This document shows positions 6,605 through 13,433 of a DNA stretch of 13,433 nt, in pieces. The stretch's first letter is position 1, and each line of letters starts with the position of its first letter. The notes under the pieces were generated by a model that saw only the letters and a list, made by a program, of their open reading frames with translations, was not told where the DNA came from and did no database searches. A program made the position numbers and the translations under genes. This DNA comes from Neovahlkampfia damariscottae. Its lineage: Eukaryota; Heterolobosea; Selenaionea; Neovahlkampfiida; Neovahlkampfiidae. The stretch is taken from assembly GCA_016618085.1 (NCBI GenBank), contig JABLTG010000287.1, positions 1 to 13,433 of the forward strand. The letters are read 5' to 3'.

Positions 6605-9600
6605 TCATATTAACTTTCCATTATCTAAGAACGAGGTATCACTTTGAAGCTCAGGTTTTTTGATGCTGTATTCTAGACAATCAACATCTTTATCTGTATT
6701 ATTCATTGTGAATTTACAATTAAATTGCAATTTATTTGCTTTTTTTTTGAGATCTATTGCGGGGTTTTCTTTCCCTTTCTTTACTTCACCAAAATAAGCA
6801 GCAATTTTGTTTTTGGCAATTGTGATCCATAAAAAATCAAATTCAAATCTCGCAGTTTCACAATGAATTTTAAAACCACCAATGTAAACCAAATAAAATG
6901 AGGTGGAATCAATATTCATGATATTTTGAAACAATCTTAACCCTTCAATTGGTTCTTGAATCTTTCCAGCTGAATATTCATTTTTCGCTAAATTTATTGA
7001 TTCTTTAAAAGTTAAAAGAACTTCTTCAAAGCAACTACAATATCTCCATGGGGTAAGACTAGAATAATTTGGAAATATTTCTACTCTTTTGTTTGCGATG
7101 CAATTTAAAATATAACTTGGAAGTGATTGATTTAATCTTTCGGCCATAACAAGATTCTCTTTTAAATAGTCAGTGTTTAAATGATATATTGATTTGTTAA
7201 ATTGTTTTAACGACAAATTGTTAATATATTTTAATAGTTCGTATGTTTTCCACAATTGTTTTTCATCTTTATATGACATCATAAAACAATTGCACAATTC
7301 GGAGTTGTAAAGAGATGCAATATATGTTGAAGAATAATTAAATTCACTTTCAAGATTTTTAATTGAAAAGTATATGTAAAAGTCATTTTCCAATCTTGGC
7401 ATTAATAATGAGAAACAACAGGTACAACTTGCATCTTGCAAGTCATATTCATCAGAAATTATTAAGTCTCTAATATTTTTTGATGTAAATTCGTTTGAGT
7501 ATTCATTGTCTAAAGACTTCAAGTATTTCAACATCTTCTCTGAGTTTAAAACATTTAAAATAGAATTTTCAAAATAATAATCATTTAGCATCATTAATTG
7601 TTTTCCAAAGGGATGATAATTTGAAAATAAATGAACCAGAGAATTATTTCTCAAATTTTCTGTTAGTACACTCAAATTAATGCTCGTAATATTTTTTTGA
7701 TCATCAAGATACAAATAACTTAACTTTCTGATGGTGTGATATATCATAATTAAAGGAAAATTAGATTTTTCAAGGTCAATATAATGATAAATAGCTTCAT
7801 AAAAAATTTTAGACTTAACTTTTTTTAGGACAAGTTTAAACAACGATAACAAATTGAATGTTTCATTCCATCTTCCTTTTGAGATGTTTTTAATAGAATA
7901 ATACAGAACATTTTGAAATTTTGGTTCGTTGACTTCGATCTTGTCTTTATCTTTTATGTTAAAAATATCACTTAAATATTGAAAAATATCATTTAAAAAA
8001 TTTTTTGTGGTGTCATTAAACATTTTGAACATTTCTAACAAAGAACTGATGTTTTTTTCTTCTAAATATTTAGAAATGGAGAAACCAGATTCCTTGGGTT
8101 TTTCTGATGAGGATTTATTTCCTTTTATACTATTTGATGAAATATGTGGAGTTTCATCATTTCCTTTAGTTAAGTATTTAGGTATTTTTCTATCTTCTGA
8201 CAACCAAAATCGATAAAAAATATAACGTTCAACACCTCTTCCATTTGACAACTTTCCATAATTATGCAAAAAAAACCAAATCATTAGCATATCTTCATTT
8301 GAGTACTCTATTTCTTCTAACTTAAAAGCTGTTGATCCTAAGCTACTCGTTTTATTTGTGCTAATTTGATTCAAAAAATACATGTAGTAATCAAAATATT
8401 GTTTCCTGTATTTATTTGACGTGTAACATAGTGGAATATTTTTTAATCGTAACATTTCATCATTAAAAATATTTTCTAATTCTTTAACTTTGAAGAACGA
8501 TGATTTTGAATACCAAAACAGATTATCTTCTATTTTTACAGATTTTTTATACAAAAAATCAATGAAAATTTGATTTTTCATACAATCATTTTCAAATTTA
8601 GCAAATACTGAATTTTTTCGATAATCTGAAAGATTTTTTGAGCACTCTCTGAATAAAAGAAAAATTGACAAAATGTCATTAATATGATTTCCATCAAATT
8701 TTAAATTTTCTTTTTGAGTTATTTCATTGAACAGTTTGTGCAGTATACCTGAGATTTCTTTTTTGTTTTGTTGTCTTGGCATTTTTTTGAGTCTTGCTAA
8801 TTCGTCATTGATATATTTCTTTAGATTTTCGAGTATTTGATTAAATTTTTCTTTGGTCTCATTTTCTGAAGAATTAAACGAACACATAAAATATATTTTT
8901 TGGCAATTTTTTTGAGTCCACCCTTTTTTTTTTTCTTCAAAGTTTTTGAAATTAGGTATTGCTTCTTCAACTTTTTTTCTCAATACTTTGTAAATTTTGT
9001 CCATTTTTTTTTTTTGTTCTTTTTTTTGTTCTTCTTTTTTTTGTTCTGTTTCTTTTTTTGTTTCTTTTTTTTTTTTTTCCTTTTTTTTTTGAAGTAATTC
9101 GTCCAATAATTTAATTTTGAAGTATTGAATTGTTGTGTCATCAACAAATTTAAGGTAAGATGCTTTGAAAGTGTTTAGCTTTTCCAAAATAGATGTGTAC
9201 TTTTTTATTGTTTCAGCATGACTTTCAAGATCTTCTATTCTTGAAATTTCTTGAAGTGTATTTCTTTCAGCATCAGACAAAATGTCTATTATCGATTTGA
9301 TTTTGTCTCTCGCAGTTTGTTGTTGAATGTCTTGAGTAATTTTTTGTACAGATTCAAAAGTATCCACATCTTGATCAATCTCCGAGTTAATTTCTTTTTT
9401 AGTGTTTAATTCTTCCAAAATTTTTGACATAGTTCCGTGTTTTGCAAATTCAAGTAGTTCTGTTAACTCTTCTGTTAAATTTTTTTCAACATTAGCTTCA
9501 TCGTGTGTTAATTTAGGTGTAAAATCTTTTGAGTTTTGGAACAGAGCTTCTTTATTATCTTTTTTAATATGAAAGTGTGAACATAATTTCAGGTATACAA

Positions 9601-9724
9601 AAGACAACGTTGCCTTTGACGCAGAGTTTTCTGTTCTTTCAAGTAAATTCAGAAATTGGTCATCAAAAAGTGAGTCATTTTGGATTTCACTATCAGGTTC
9701 AACACCGTTTTCAAGTCGAGTCAT
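6605..9724 (-). CDS. Large protein with C-terminal PD-(D/E)XK-like nuclease motif
   Basis: A single-exon frame of 1039 residues. Residues 75-210 are rich in Glu, Lys and Leu and likely helical or coiled; 212-240 is a nearly pure Lys/Glu/Gln stretch; 250-950 is a long Leu/Asn/Tyr/Lys-rich region, probably helical, with Cys groups such as SCTCCF, LCNCF and YCSCF. Near the end, FEFDFLWI (960-967) and FGEVKKG (978-984 approx.) are separated by a predicted strand. This gives Asp963 followed by Glu980-x-Lys982, the D...ExK geometry of the PD-(D/E)XK nuclease fold, followed by a helix IDLKKKANKLQF. An upstream helix with Glu-Glu (SCFEEVLLTFKESIN) could supply the extra acidic residue. The rest matches no family I recognise. 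Role by inference: nuclease or nuclease-derived factor, perhaps of a mobile-element or effector type. It starts after a CCAATCA element, and no intron is evident. Confidence 0.75.
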   Translation of the reverse strand: MTRLENGVEPDSEIQNDSLFDDQFLNLLERTENSASKATLSFVYLKLCSHFHIKKDNKEALFQNSKDFTPKLTHDEANVEKNLTEELTELLEFAKHGTMSKILEELNTKKEINSEIDQDVDTFESVQKITQDIQQQTARDKIKSIIDILSDAERNTLQEISRIEDLESHAETIKKYTSILEKLNTFKASYLKFVDDTTIQYFKIKLLDELLQKKKEKKKKETKKETEQKKEEQKKEQKKKMDKIYKVLRKKVEEAIPNFKNFEEKKKGWTQKNCQKIYFMCSFNSSENETKEKFNQILENLKKYINDELARLKKMPRQQNKKEISGILHKLFNEITQKENLKFDGNHINDILSIFLLFRECSKNLSDYRKNSVFAKFENDCMKNQIFIDFLYKKSVKIEDNLFWYSKSSFFKVKELENIFNDEMLRLKNIPLCYTSNKYRKQYFDYYMYFLNQISTNKTSSLGSTAFKLEEIEYSNEDMLMIWFFLHNYGKLSNGRGVERYIFYRFWLSEDRKIPKYLTKGNDETPHISSNSIKGNKSSSEKPKESGFSISKYLEEKNISSLLEMFKMFNDTTKNFLNDIFQYLSDIFNIKDKDKIEVNEPKFQNVLYYSIKNISKGRWNETFNLLSLFKLVLKKVKSKIFYEAIYHYIDLEKSNFPLIMIYHTIRKLSYLYLDDQKNITSINLSVLTENLRNNSLVHLFSNYHPFGKQLMMLNDYYFENSILNVLNSEKMLKYLKSLDNEYSNEFTSKNIRDLIISDEYDLQDASCTCCFSLLMPRLENDFYIYFSIKNLESEFNYSSTYIASLYNSELCNCFMMSYKDEKQLWKTYELLKYINNLSLKQFNKSIYHLNTDYLKENLVMAERLNQSLPSYILNCIANKRVEIFPNYSSLTPWRYCSCFEEVLLTFKESINLAKNEYSAGKIQEPIEGLRLFQNIMNIDSTSFYLVYIGGFKIHCETARFEFDFLWITIAKNKIAAYFGEVKKGKENPAIDLKKKANKLQFNCKFTMNNTDKDVDCLEYSIKKPELQSDTSFLDNGKLI
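8999..9092 (+). repeat. Pyrimidine-rich low-complexity tract inside the 1039-residue gene
   Basis: On the plus strand this is almost only T with scattered C and G; on the coding strand it is A-rich and encodes the Lys/Glu/Gln stretch at residues 212-240. Long single-base runs here are prone to slippage and sequencing error, yet the frame stays open through it. Confidence 0.8.
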
Positions 9725-9758
9725 TGTTGGTGAATGATTGAAGACAAATCCAGCAATT

Positions 9759-9765
9759 TGATTGG
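9759..9765 (-). promoter_or_regulatory. CCAATCA element upstream of the 1039-residue gene
   Basis: Minus-strand context AACTACCAATCAAATTGC, 34 nt before the ATG at 9724 and in gene orientation. This supports 9724 as the start. Confidence 0.5.
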
Positions 9766-10460
9766 TAGTTTAATGGCACAATTTTTTGTTGGTGATGAAT
9801 ACAAATTTATGAGTCGGAAGAAATTTCAACAATTAAAAAATTATTCATGAGAACTGAGAAGCTGATTACCGAAAAAAATTTGTGAAGTGAAAAAGGAGGC
9901 TTGCAACTGTTATTTTCTTGTCTTCATTGCACAAAAGACAAAAAAGACAAGTACTTTTGAGAATACTGAAAAAAAGGAAAATGATAAACATATGCTATTA
10001 TTAATTAGAATACTTTGACAACAAAAAAAATAGAAGAAAGATTCATACGTCTCAGCTCATCTACGTGAATTAATTGAAGGCTGACAAAGAAAAGTAATGA
10101 CAATAAAACAAATTATCTCTTTCATAAGTCATTAATTATTTTTTGTATTAATCTCTAAATGAAGATTAAATTCGTTGTAAAAGTGATTTTCCGTTACAAT
10201 TTTCAAAAAAAACGATTAACTAATTATCAACAATTTCTAACTAATCAAAAAAATTCTTTAAATTCTGATTTTACAAAGTTTTTCATTTTTTCATCTCAGA
10301 AGTTGAAACATAAAAAGGATTATAATTTGATCATTAAAAATCAGAACTTTGACCAATCAGATGAATAGACAATTCCCACATAAAAAAATGCATCAAAATG
10401 AACCCAAGACAAGAATTAAGCAACAGTCATCAATTTGAATCAAATTCAAAATTTATTGAA
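9766..10460. other. Intergenic stretch without a recognisable gene
   Basis: No frame here looks like a working gene. A 69-codon plus-strand frame at 10159-10368 has an ATG but Lys/Phe/Asn/Gln-rich content and no known motif. An inverted repeat, CTTGTCTT at 9917-9924 and AAGACAAG at 9944-9951, could form an 8-bp stem with a 19-nt loop. A GACCAATCAGATG sequence at 10351-10363 looks like the motif found before genes, but only a two-codon frame follows. Confidence 0.5.
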
Positions 10461-10700
10461 TTAAAATTCAATTTCAATTATAAGAGAGGATGATTTGAAT
10501 TGATTCATATGAAACGCGCATTCCAACAGTATTGGAATTGTTTCATCATTGATTTCTTTTTGATTACAGGTAGTACGAAATGAAGAACCACAATGATATC
10601 CATACTTGGTTAAAACATTAAATGCGTTATCCTGAGGTTCTTTACATTGATTTTATGAAACATGATATATTTGTGTTCATGTAAAATTGGGAAGCATTTA
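10461..10700 (-). pseudogene. Gene relic of unknown family
   Basis: On the minus strand a 60-codon frame from about 10642 to a TAA at 10461 reads EPQDNAFNVLTKYGYHCGSS, then FRTTCNQKEINDETIPILLE and CAFHMNQFKS. Just upstream, in another frame, KCFPILHEHKYIMFHKINVK continues the same style of sequence, so one frameshift near 10643 would join them. No start codon, promoter motif or domain is clear. The composition, with His, Cys, Gly and Pro, is richer than translated intergenic DNA here, which is why I call it a relic. Confidence 0.35.
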
Positions 10701-10738
10701 ATTTGAAAATAAAATTCAGCCATCTGCACCTTTATTAT

Positions 10739-10939
10739 ATGATGTTAAAATTTTTATTTATTTTTTATTTATTTTTTAAAGGTATAATTAAAACTATACC
10801 TTTTACTTTGCAGACACAGTCAATGAAGGTTCATTTATTTACTTTATCTATGCTTTGGCCTTCAAATGATCGACTCAACAAACAAATCTGGCTCGTGTGG
10901 ATTGTCAAATTTTTGCAAACCTTTCTTGTAGAAAATTAG
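10739..10939 (+). pseudogene. Possible relic of a small secreted-protein gene
   Basis: ATG-ATG at 10739 is followed by a signal-peptide-like run, MMLKFLFIFYLFFKG. A candidate 32-nt intron (10782-10813) begins GTATAATT and ends CTTTGCAG, similar in size to the intron lengths seen elsewhere; splicing it leads to a TGA about 18 codons later. Another frame downstream reads STNKSGSCGLSNFCKPFL, Cys-rich as in secreted proteins. No combination gives a long intact protein. It sits on the plus strand, like the signal-peptide genes at 11544 and 13371. Confidence 0.22.
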
Positions 10940-10950
10940 TAAGGAAGACC

Positions 10951-10965
10951 TGAGTTCCGAACTCA
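10951..10965 (+). other. Perfect 6-bp hairpin followed by a T run
   Basis: TGAGTT-CCG-AACTCA is a perfect short stem with a three-base loop, and a run of T begins seven bases downstream. It looks like a bacterial intrinsic terminator in shape, but the setting is eukaryotic. The role, if any, is unknown. Confidence 0.4.
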
Positions 10966-11330
10966 CGACTATTTTTTTTATTTACAGAGAAGTTAACTAC
11001 CAAACAATTCAATTAATAAATTTGTCAAAAATGATTCACTTAACAAATTTCATTTTCCTTTCTTTTCAATCCATTTAAAGCTTCCAATTGATTGTTTTCA
11101 TATTTTTTCATTATTATGATTAACTTATGATAATTTCTTTAAATTTTAGAAGAATAGTTTTCTAATTGATTTAAATTTTTTTTCAATATTCACGAATATT
11201 CAATGTAATACTGTTTTTCATTTATATAATTAATTTATAATAAATTGAAAAAAAATTTGTTTGAGATTTTTTTGAACTTCTAAAATATCAATTTGTAAAA
11301 ATTTAGCTAAATCATTCGAATTGGCAGTCG

Positions 11331-11483
11331 TCAATCATATGAAACACCTCTTATTCCATTTGAATTCGTGTGTTTTCCTCTTCCTGTGATAATTATCAAA
11401 TAACCCACTTCTAAATATTTGATTTCGTTCAAAATACGAAGTAAATGTTTTTCTATAAGATCAAGGCTGACTTGTTTCCTCAT
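11331..11483 (-). pseudogene. Truncated Smr-domain fragment
   Basis: ATG at 11483 opens 50 codons ending at TGA 11331. The sequence SLDLIEKHLLRILNEIK followed by GYLIIITGRGKHTNSNGIRG matches the second half of an Smr (small MutS-related) domain, whose hallmark is a strand ending ITGxGxHS, then a Gly and a Leu-Arg-containing helix. The DLHG motif that should open the domain is missing, and the C-terminal helix is cut by the TGA. A different frame just beyond reads NSNDLAKFLQIDILEVQKNL, possibly its continuation after a frameshift. Smr domains act as nucleases or nucleic-acid-binding modules; this copy is unlikely to work. It diverges from the WD40 gene, only 60 nt away, and a minus-strand ATG at 11521 (ATGATTGGTCAA) may be the original start region. 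Confidence 0.55.
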
Positions 11484-11513
11484 CACTTTTCATTAAAAGA
11501 ATATCTTTTTTGA

Positions 11514-11520
11514 CCAATCA
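11514..11520 (+). promoter_or_regulatory. CCAATCA element, distal copy, upstream of the WD40 gene
   Basis: Context TTGACCAATCATTTTATT, 23 nt before the ATG at 11544 and in gene orientation. It is followed by a T-rich stretch. Confidence 0.5.
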
Positions 11521-11534
11521 TTTTATTTTTTTTT

Positions 11535-11541
11535 CCAATCA
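11535..11541 (+). promoter_or_regulatory. CCAATCA element, proximal copy, next to the WD40 start codon
   Basis: Context TTTTCCAATCAAAATGATG. The motif ends 2 nt before the ATG at 11544. So close to the start codon it is unlikely to be a distal enhancer; it could be a transcription start element of a gene with almost no leader. Confidence 0.45.
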
Positions 11542-11543
11542 AA

Positions 11544-12542
11544 ATGATGAAGTTTTGTTTCTTTTTGTTGATGCTAGTTTTTTTGATAAACGCCAATAAT
11601 GAAGCTCCTTATAAAATGTTAAGAAATATAAACAGTAGAAGCAACCCTGTCCATCTTCTAAATTTAAATAATGGACATTTTGTCATCAGCACAGTTTCGG
11701 GAAGACTCATGTTTTACAACAACATAGGAGATCTCACTAATGATGTGCAAGCACATTCAACCCAATTAAGTGTTTTAATCCGTTTAAAATCAAGATTTAT
11801 TGTCTCAGGAGATCACAGAGGAGAGATAAAAATATTTGATGAAAATGGAAATTTAAACAAAACTTTGCCAAACATTCACATGCCACCAATAAAAGGCATT
11901 GTAGAACTTTCAAATGGATACATAGCAACATATGGAGAAGACTACATCATTAAAATTTGGGATCCAACAACTTTAAAAGTTATTTACAACCTTAAAGGAC
12001 ACTCTTCAAGTATATTTAATGTCTTTGATTTAAGTGATGGTACAATTGTTTCAGGTTCAGATGATTTAACAATCAAATTTTGGAGAAATGAAACTTGTTT
12101 CAAAAATATTTTTTTTGAAAAATCTTCAAATCGTATTTCTGACTTATTCAAGTTGTCTCCCAATAGATTCGCTAGTACAAGTCCTATTATAATATATGAT
12201 GAAAAAGGTAGCATTGTATGGAGAATGGAATCTGAAACCAACGAACCAATTCTTCAAATTGGAAATGAATTAGTTATTAAAGACAGATCTGGAAAAATAT
12301 CATTTTATAATGACAAAGGAGATAAAACAGCTTCATTCGCTTATCCTTATCCGTTAGAAAAAATATACCCTTTCAATGGTGGGTTCATTTTCAAACATTC
12401 ACAGTACATTTTTCGATATACGAAAAGTGGACAAAGAACGTGGATGTTTCAATCTAAAAATAGTAATATTATTTTAGATGATGAGTTTTCTTTAGTCAAC
12501 AGTGGGTTTACAAATAAACTAGAACTTTATGTCAGAAAATAA
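11544..12542 (+). CDS. Secreted WD40-repeat protein
   Basis: A single exon of 332 residues. Residues 1-17 (MMKFCFFLLMLVFLINA) are a classic signal peptide with probable cleavage after Ala17. The rest is a beta-propeller of WD40 type: SGDHRGEIKIFD (88-99), TYGEDYIIKIWD (129-140), KGHSSSIFNVFDLSDG followed by SGSDDLTIKFW (151-180). Weaker blades are seen around IIIYDEKGSIVWRM, VIKDRSGKISFYNDKG and IFRYTKSGQRTWMF. About 310 residues after cleavage is the right size for seven blades, so it is probably complete. Most WD40 proteins work in the cytoplasm or nucleus; a secreted or luminal one is uncommon. There is no membrane anchor or retention signal. Two CCAATCA copies precede the start. The next ORF overlaps its end by 14 nt. 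Confidence 0.85.
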   Translation: MMKFCFFLLMLVFLINANNEAPYKMLRNINSRSNPVHLLNLNNGHFVISTVSGRLMFYNNIGDLTNDVQAHSTQLSVLIRLKSRFIVSGDHRGEIKIFDENGNLNKTLPNIHMPPIKGIVELSNGYIATYGEDYIIKIWDPTTLKVIYNLKGHSSSIFNVFDLSDGTIVSGSDDLTIKFWRNETCFKNIFFEKSSNRISDLFKLSPNRFASTSPIIIYDEKGSIVWRMESETNEPILQIGNELVIKDRSGKISFYNDKGDKTASFAYPYPLEKIYPFNGGFIFKHSQYIFRYTKSGQRTWMFQSKNSNIILDDEFSLVNSGFTNKLELYVRK

Positions 12543-12837
12543 ATCTTTGAATAAAAACAAATTCTATTGTTGTCCTAATAGTTCTATATTTTATGGTGCA
12601 CAATCGTTTAAAATTCATGAACATCAATATATTTTGAACGTTGTCAACACGAATTCTCAAAAAAAATATGAAGAAGAATTGAAAAAATTAGAAAATTATT
12701 GTGAGAAAAGATTCAAACAAGAAAATTTTAATATTGATCCAATATATGAACCTCTTTGGAAGAAAGTATCTACTTTAATAGTAGTAGTGGCCTTATGCTC
12801 TTTTTTGAAGAGTAAATTTTACATAAACGAAAAGTAG
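12529..12837 (+). CDS. Small ORF overlapping the WD40 gene, with a C-terminal membrane segment
   Basis: The frame of 102 residues starts at the only Met available (12529) and overlaps the end of the WD40 gene by 14 nt in another frame. An in-frame TAG at 12520-12522 blocks extension upstream. Residues 45-70 are a charged helix (KKYEEELKKLENYCEKRF), 83-95 form a single hydrophobic segment (STLIVVVALCSFL), and a short basic tail follows, as in a tail-anchored protein. The family is not recognised. In a eukaryote such an overlap is unusual: it may be a separate gene with its own transcript inside the WD40 end, the last exon of a gene whose first exon I cannot see, or a relic. I tried an intron over the WD40 stop and found no splice that keeps the frame. 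Confidence 0.45.
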   Translation: MSENKSLNKNKFYCCPNSSIFYGAQSFKIHEHQYILNVVNTNSQKKYEEELKKLENYCEKRFKQENFNIDPIYEPLWKKVSTLIVVVALCSFLKSKFYINEK

Positions 12838-13341
12838 TAAACCCCTCTCAAATTCCATCCAAAAATTTTCAAAATCAGTTCGACCACCCAACAGCTGAGA
12901 CCAAGAAAATATAAAACTGATATCTACACGACAATAAAATTTTCTGAAGCAGAAATACACAATTCATGTTTCCTTTACTTGTAAATAAACAAAAAAATTA
13001 ATTTTTAAAACCGACCAATGAACAAGAACATAAAAGAATTAATAAAACAAGCAGCTGTGAGGAGTTTTGAAATTTGAACTGGTGAGAGGATTTTATTGAT
13101 TGTTACTGTGTAGTGTTGGCATTTTAAAATTAATTTGATATTGGTGACTGATTTTTGGGACCAATTGAAATGGAATTAAAGATGGTATGAGGATTTTGAT
13201 GAGTAGAGATGAAAAAAGAATTAAATAATTATAGTAAGGGGTTATTCATTATATTTAAGGTGAGGTTGGTAATGGAATGGTCTTGTGAAGTTTGTCATAA
13301 AATATTCAAATTTGTCTTTTTTCCGTTTTGGTAATTTACAA
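12838..13341. other. Intergenic stretch without a recognisable gene
   Basis: No long frame on either strand. GACCAAT occurs at 13013-13019 and 13159-13165. An AGCTGAGACC patch near 12892-12901 is similar to AGCTGAGACG on the minus strand near 10055-10046. A very short plus-strand frame near 13277 reads MEWSCEVCHKIFKF, like one half of a zinc finger, but stops within 20 codons. From about 13060 the plus strand is rich in G and T. Confidence 0.5.
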
Positions 13342-13348
13342 CCAATCA
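13342..13348 (+). promoter_or_regulatory. CCAATCA element upstream of the right-edge gene
   Basis: Context ACAACCAATCAGAAAA, 22 nt before the ATG at 13371 and in gene orientation. Confidence 0.5.
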
Positions 13349-13370
13349 GAAAAAACCCGATTGACACACC

Positions 13371-13433
13371 ATGAAGAAACTTTTTTGCTTGTTTTTTTTG
13401 TTTTTTGGAATAATAAACTCACAAACATTAAAA
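13371..13433 (+). CDS. Signal-peptide protein, N-terminus only, cut by the window edge
   Basis: Twenty-one codons from the ATG to the window end: a Lys-Lys start, a hydrophobic Phe/Leu core (LFCLFFLFFGII) and a probable cleavage site at Ser-Gln (NS|QTLK). This is a strong signal peptide; the mature protein lies outside the window. With the WD40 gene it makes two secretory-route genes in a row on the plus strand, both preceded closely by CCAATCA. Confidence 0.7.
   Translation, partial: MKKLFCLFFLFFGIINSQTLK

Noticed and set aside
8900-9097. Plus-strand Phe-rich frame
   Set aside because: It is the antisense of the Lys-rich low-complexity segment of the 1039-residue gene.
10159-10368. Plus-strand 69-codon frame as a gene
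   Set aside because: Lys/Phe/Asn/Gln composition expected from AT-rich noncoding DNA, no upstream motif and no domain.
10951-10975. Hairpin plus T run as a bacterial intrinsic terminator
   Set aside because: The setting is eukaryotic, no gene ends just before it, and T runs are everywhere in this DNA; kept only as a structural note.
11984-12241. Minus-strand 85-codon frame inside the WD40 gene
   Set aside because: It is antisense to clear WD40 blades and has no motif of its own.
12531-12581. Intron removing the WD40 stop codon to fuse it to the downstream ORF
   Set aside because: The GTCAGA..CTAATAG segment would be phase 0 and leads to a stop within ten codons; no other acceptor keeps the downstream frame with a donor like those seen here.
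13195-13215. Similarity of GATGAGTAGAGATGAAA to the minus strand near 2046-2068
   Set aside because: The match covers only about 13-16 bases with a 3-nt gap and does not extend into the flanks; chance is likely.
1-13433. Giant-virus genome as the source of the whole window
   Set aside because: Multiple short introns, decayed genes, long intergenic gaps and a p300-type acetyltransferase fit a nuclear genome better; no viral core gene is present.
1-13433. tRNA, rRNA, CRISPR array or intact transposon
   Set aside because: I looked for T-arm-like sequences, regularly spaced repeats, terminal inverted repeats and transposase motifs and found none.

Overview
The window reads as nuclear DNA of an AT-rich unicellular eukaryote, most likely a free-living or host-associated protist; I cannot name the species. 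By eye roughly three quarters of the bases are A or T. Reasons for a eukaryote: genes with very short GT..AG introns (30 and 37 nt in one clear case, about 50-56 nt in a probable second), mostly monocistronic genes separated by AT-rich gaps, a p300/CBP-type histone acetyltransferase, proteins with eukaryote-like signal peptides, and decayed gene copies, one carrying DUF4116-like repeats. The standard code fits: the long frames end at TAA or TGA and contain neither internally.

Layout. Positions 1-5040 hold minus-strand genes: a cut-off Lys/Glu/Tyr-rich gene at the left edge (1-133), a three-exon membrane-anchored P-loop ATPase (215-1520), a noncoding stretch with GACCAA repeats, a weakly supported gene relic (about 2160-2667), a single-exon p300/CBP-like acetyltransferase (2812-4314) and a small two-exon membrane protein (4682-5040). 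Positions 5053-6331 are a graveyard on the minus strand with at least two decayed segments, the upstream one containing DUF4116-type repeats. Next is a 1039-residue minus-strand protein (6605-9724) with a Lys/Gln/Glu low-complexity segment and a C-terminal motif resembling PD-(D/E)XK nucleases. Positions 9766-11483 are mostly noncoding with gene relics, including a piece of an Smr domain. On the plus strand come a secreted WD40-repeat protein (11544-12542), an overlapping small ORF with a C-terminal membrane segment (12529-12837), and the start of another signal-peptide protein at the right edge (13371 onward).

A shared upstream signal ties the genes together: a CCAATCA heptamer, in the orientation of the gene, lies 3-78 nt before the start codon of five supported genes and also before the decayed DUF4116 gene. 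I interpret it as a promoter or start-site element. I see no pathway linking the genes: the acetyltransferase suggests chromatin work, the nuclease-like protein DNA or RNA processing, the ATPase a membrane (possibly mitochondrial) role, and the right end secretion. No tRNA, rRNA, CRISPR array or intact transposon was found.
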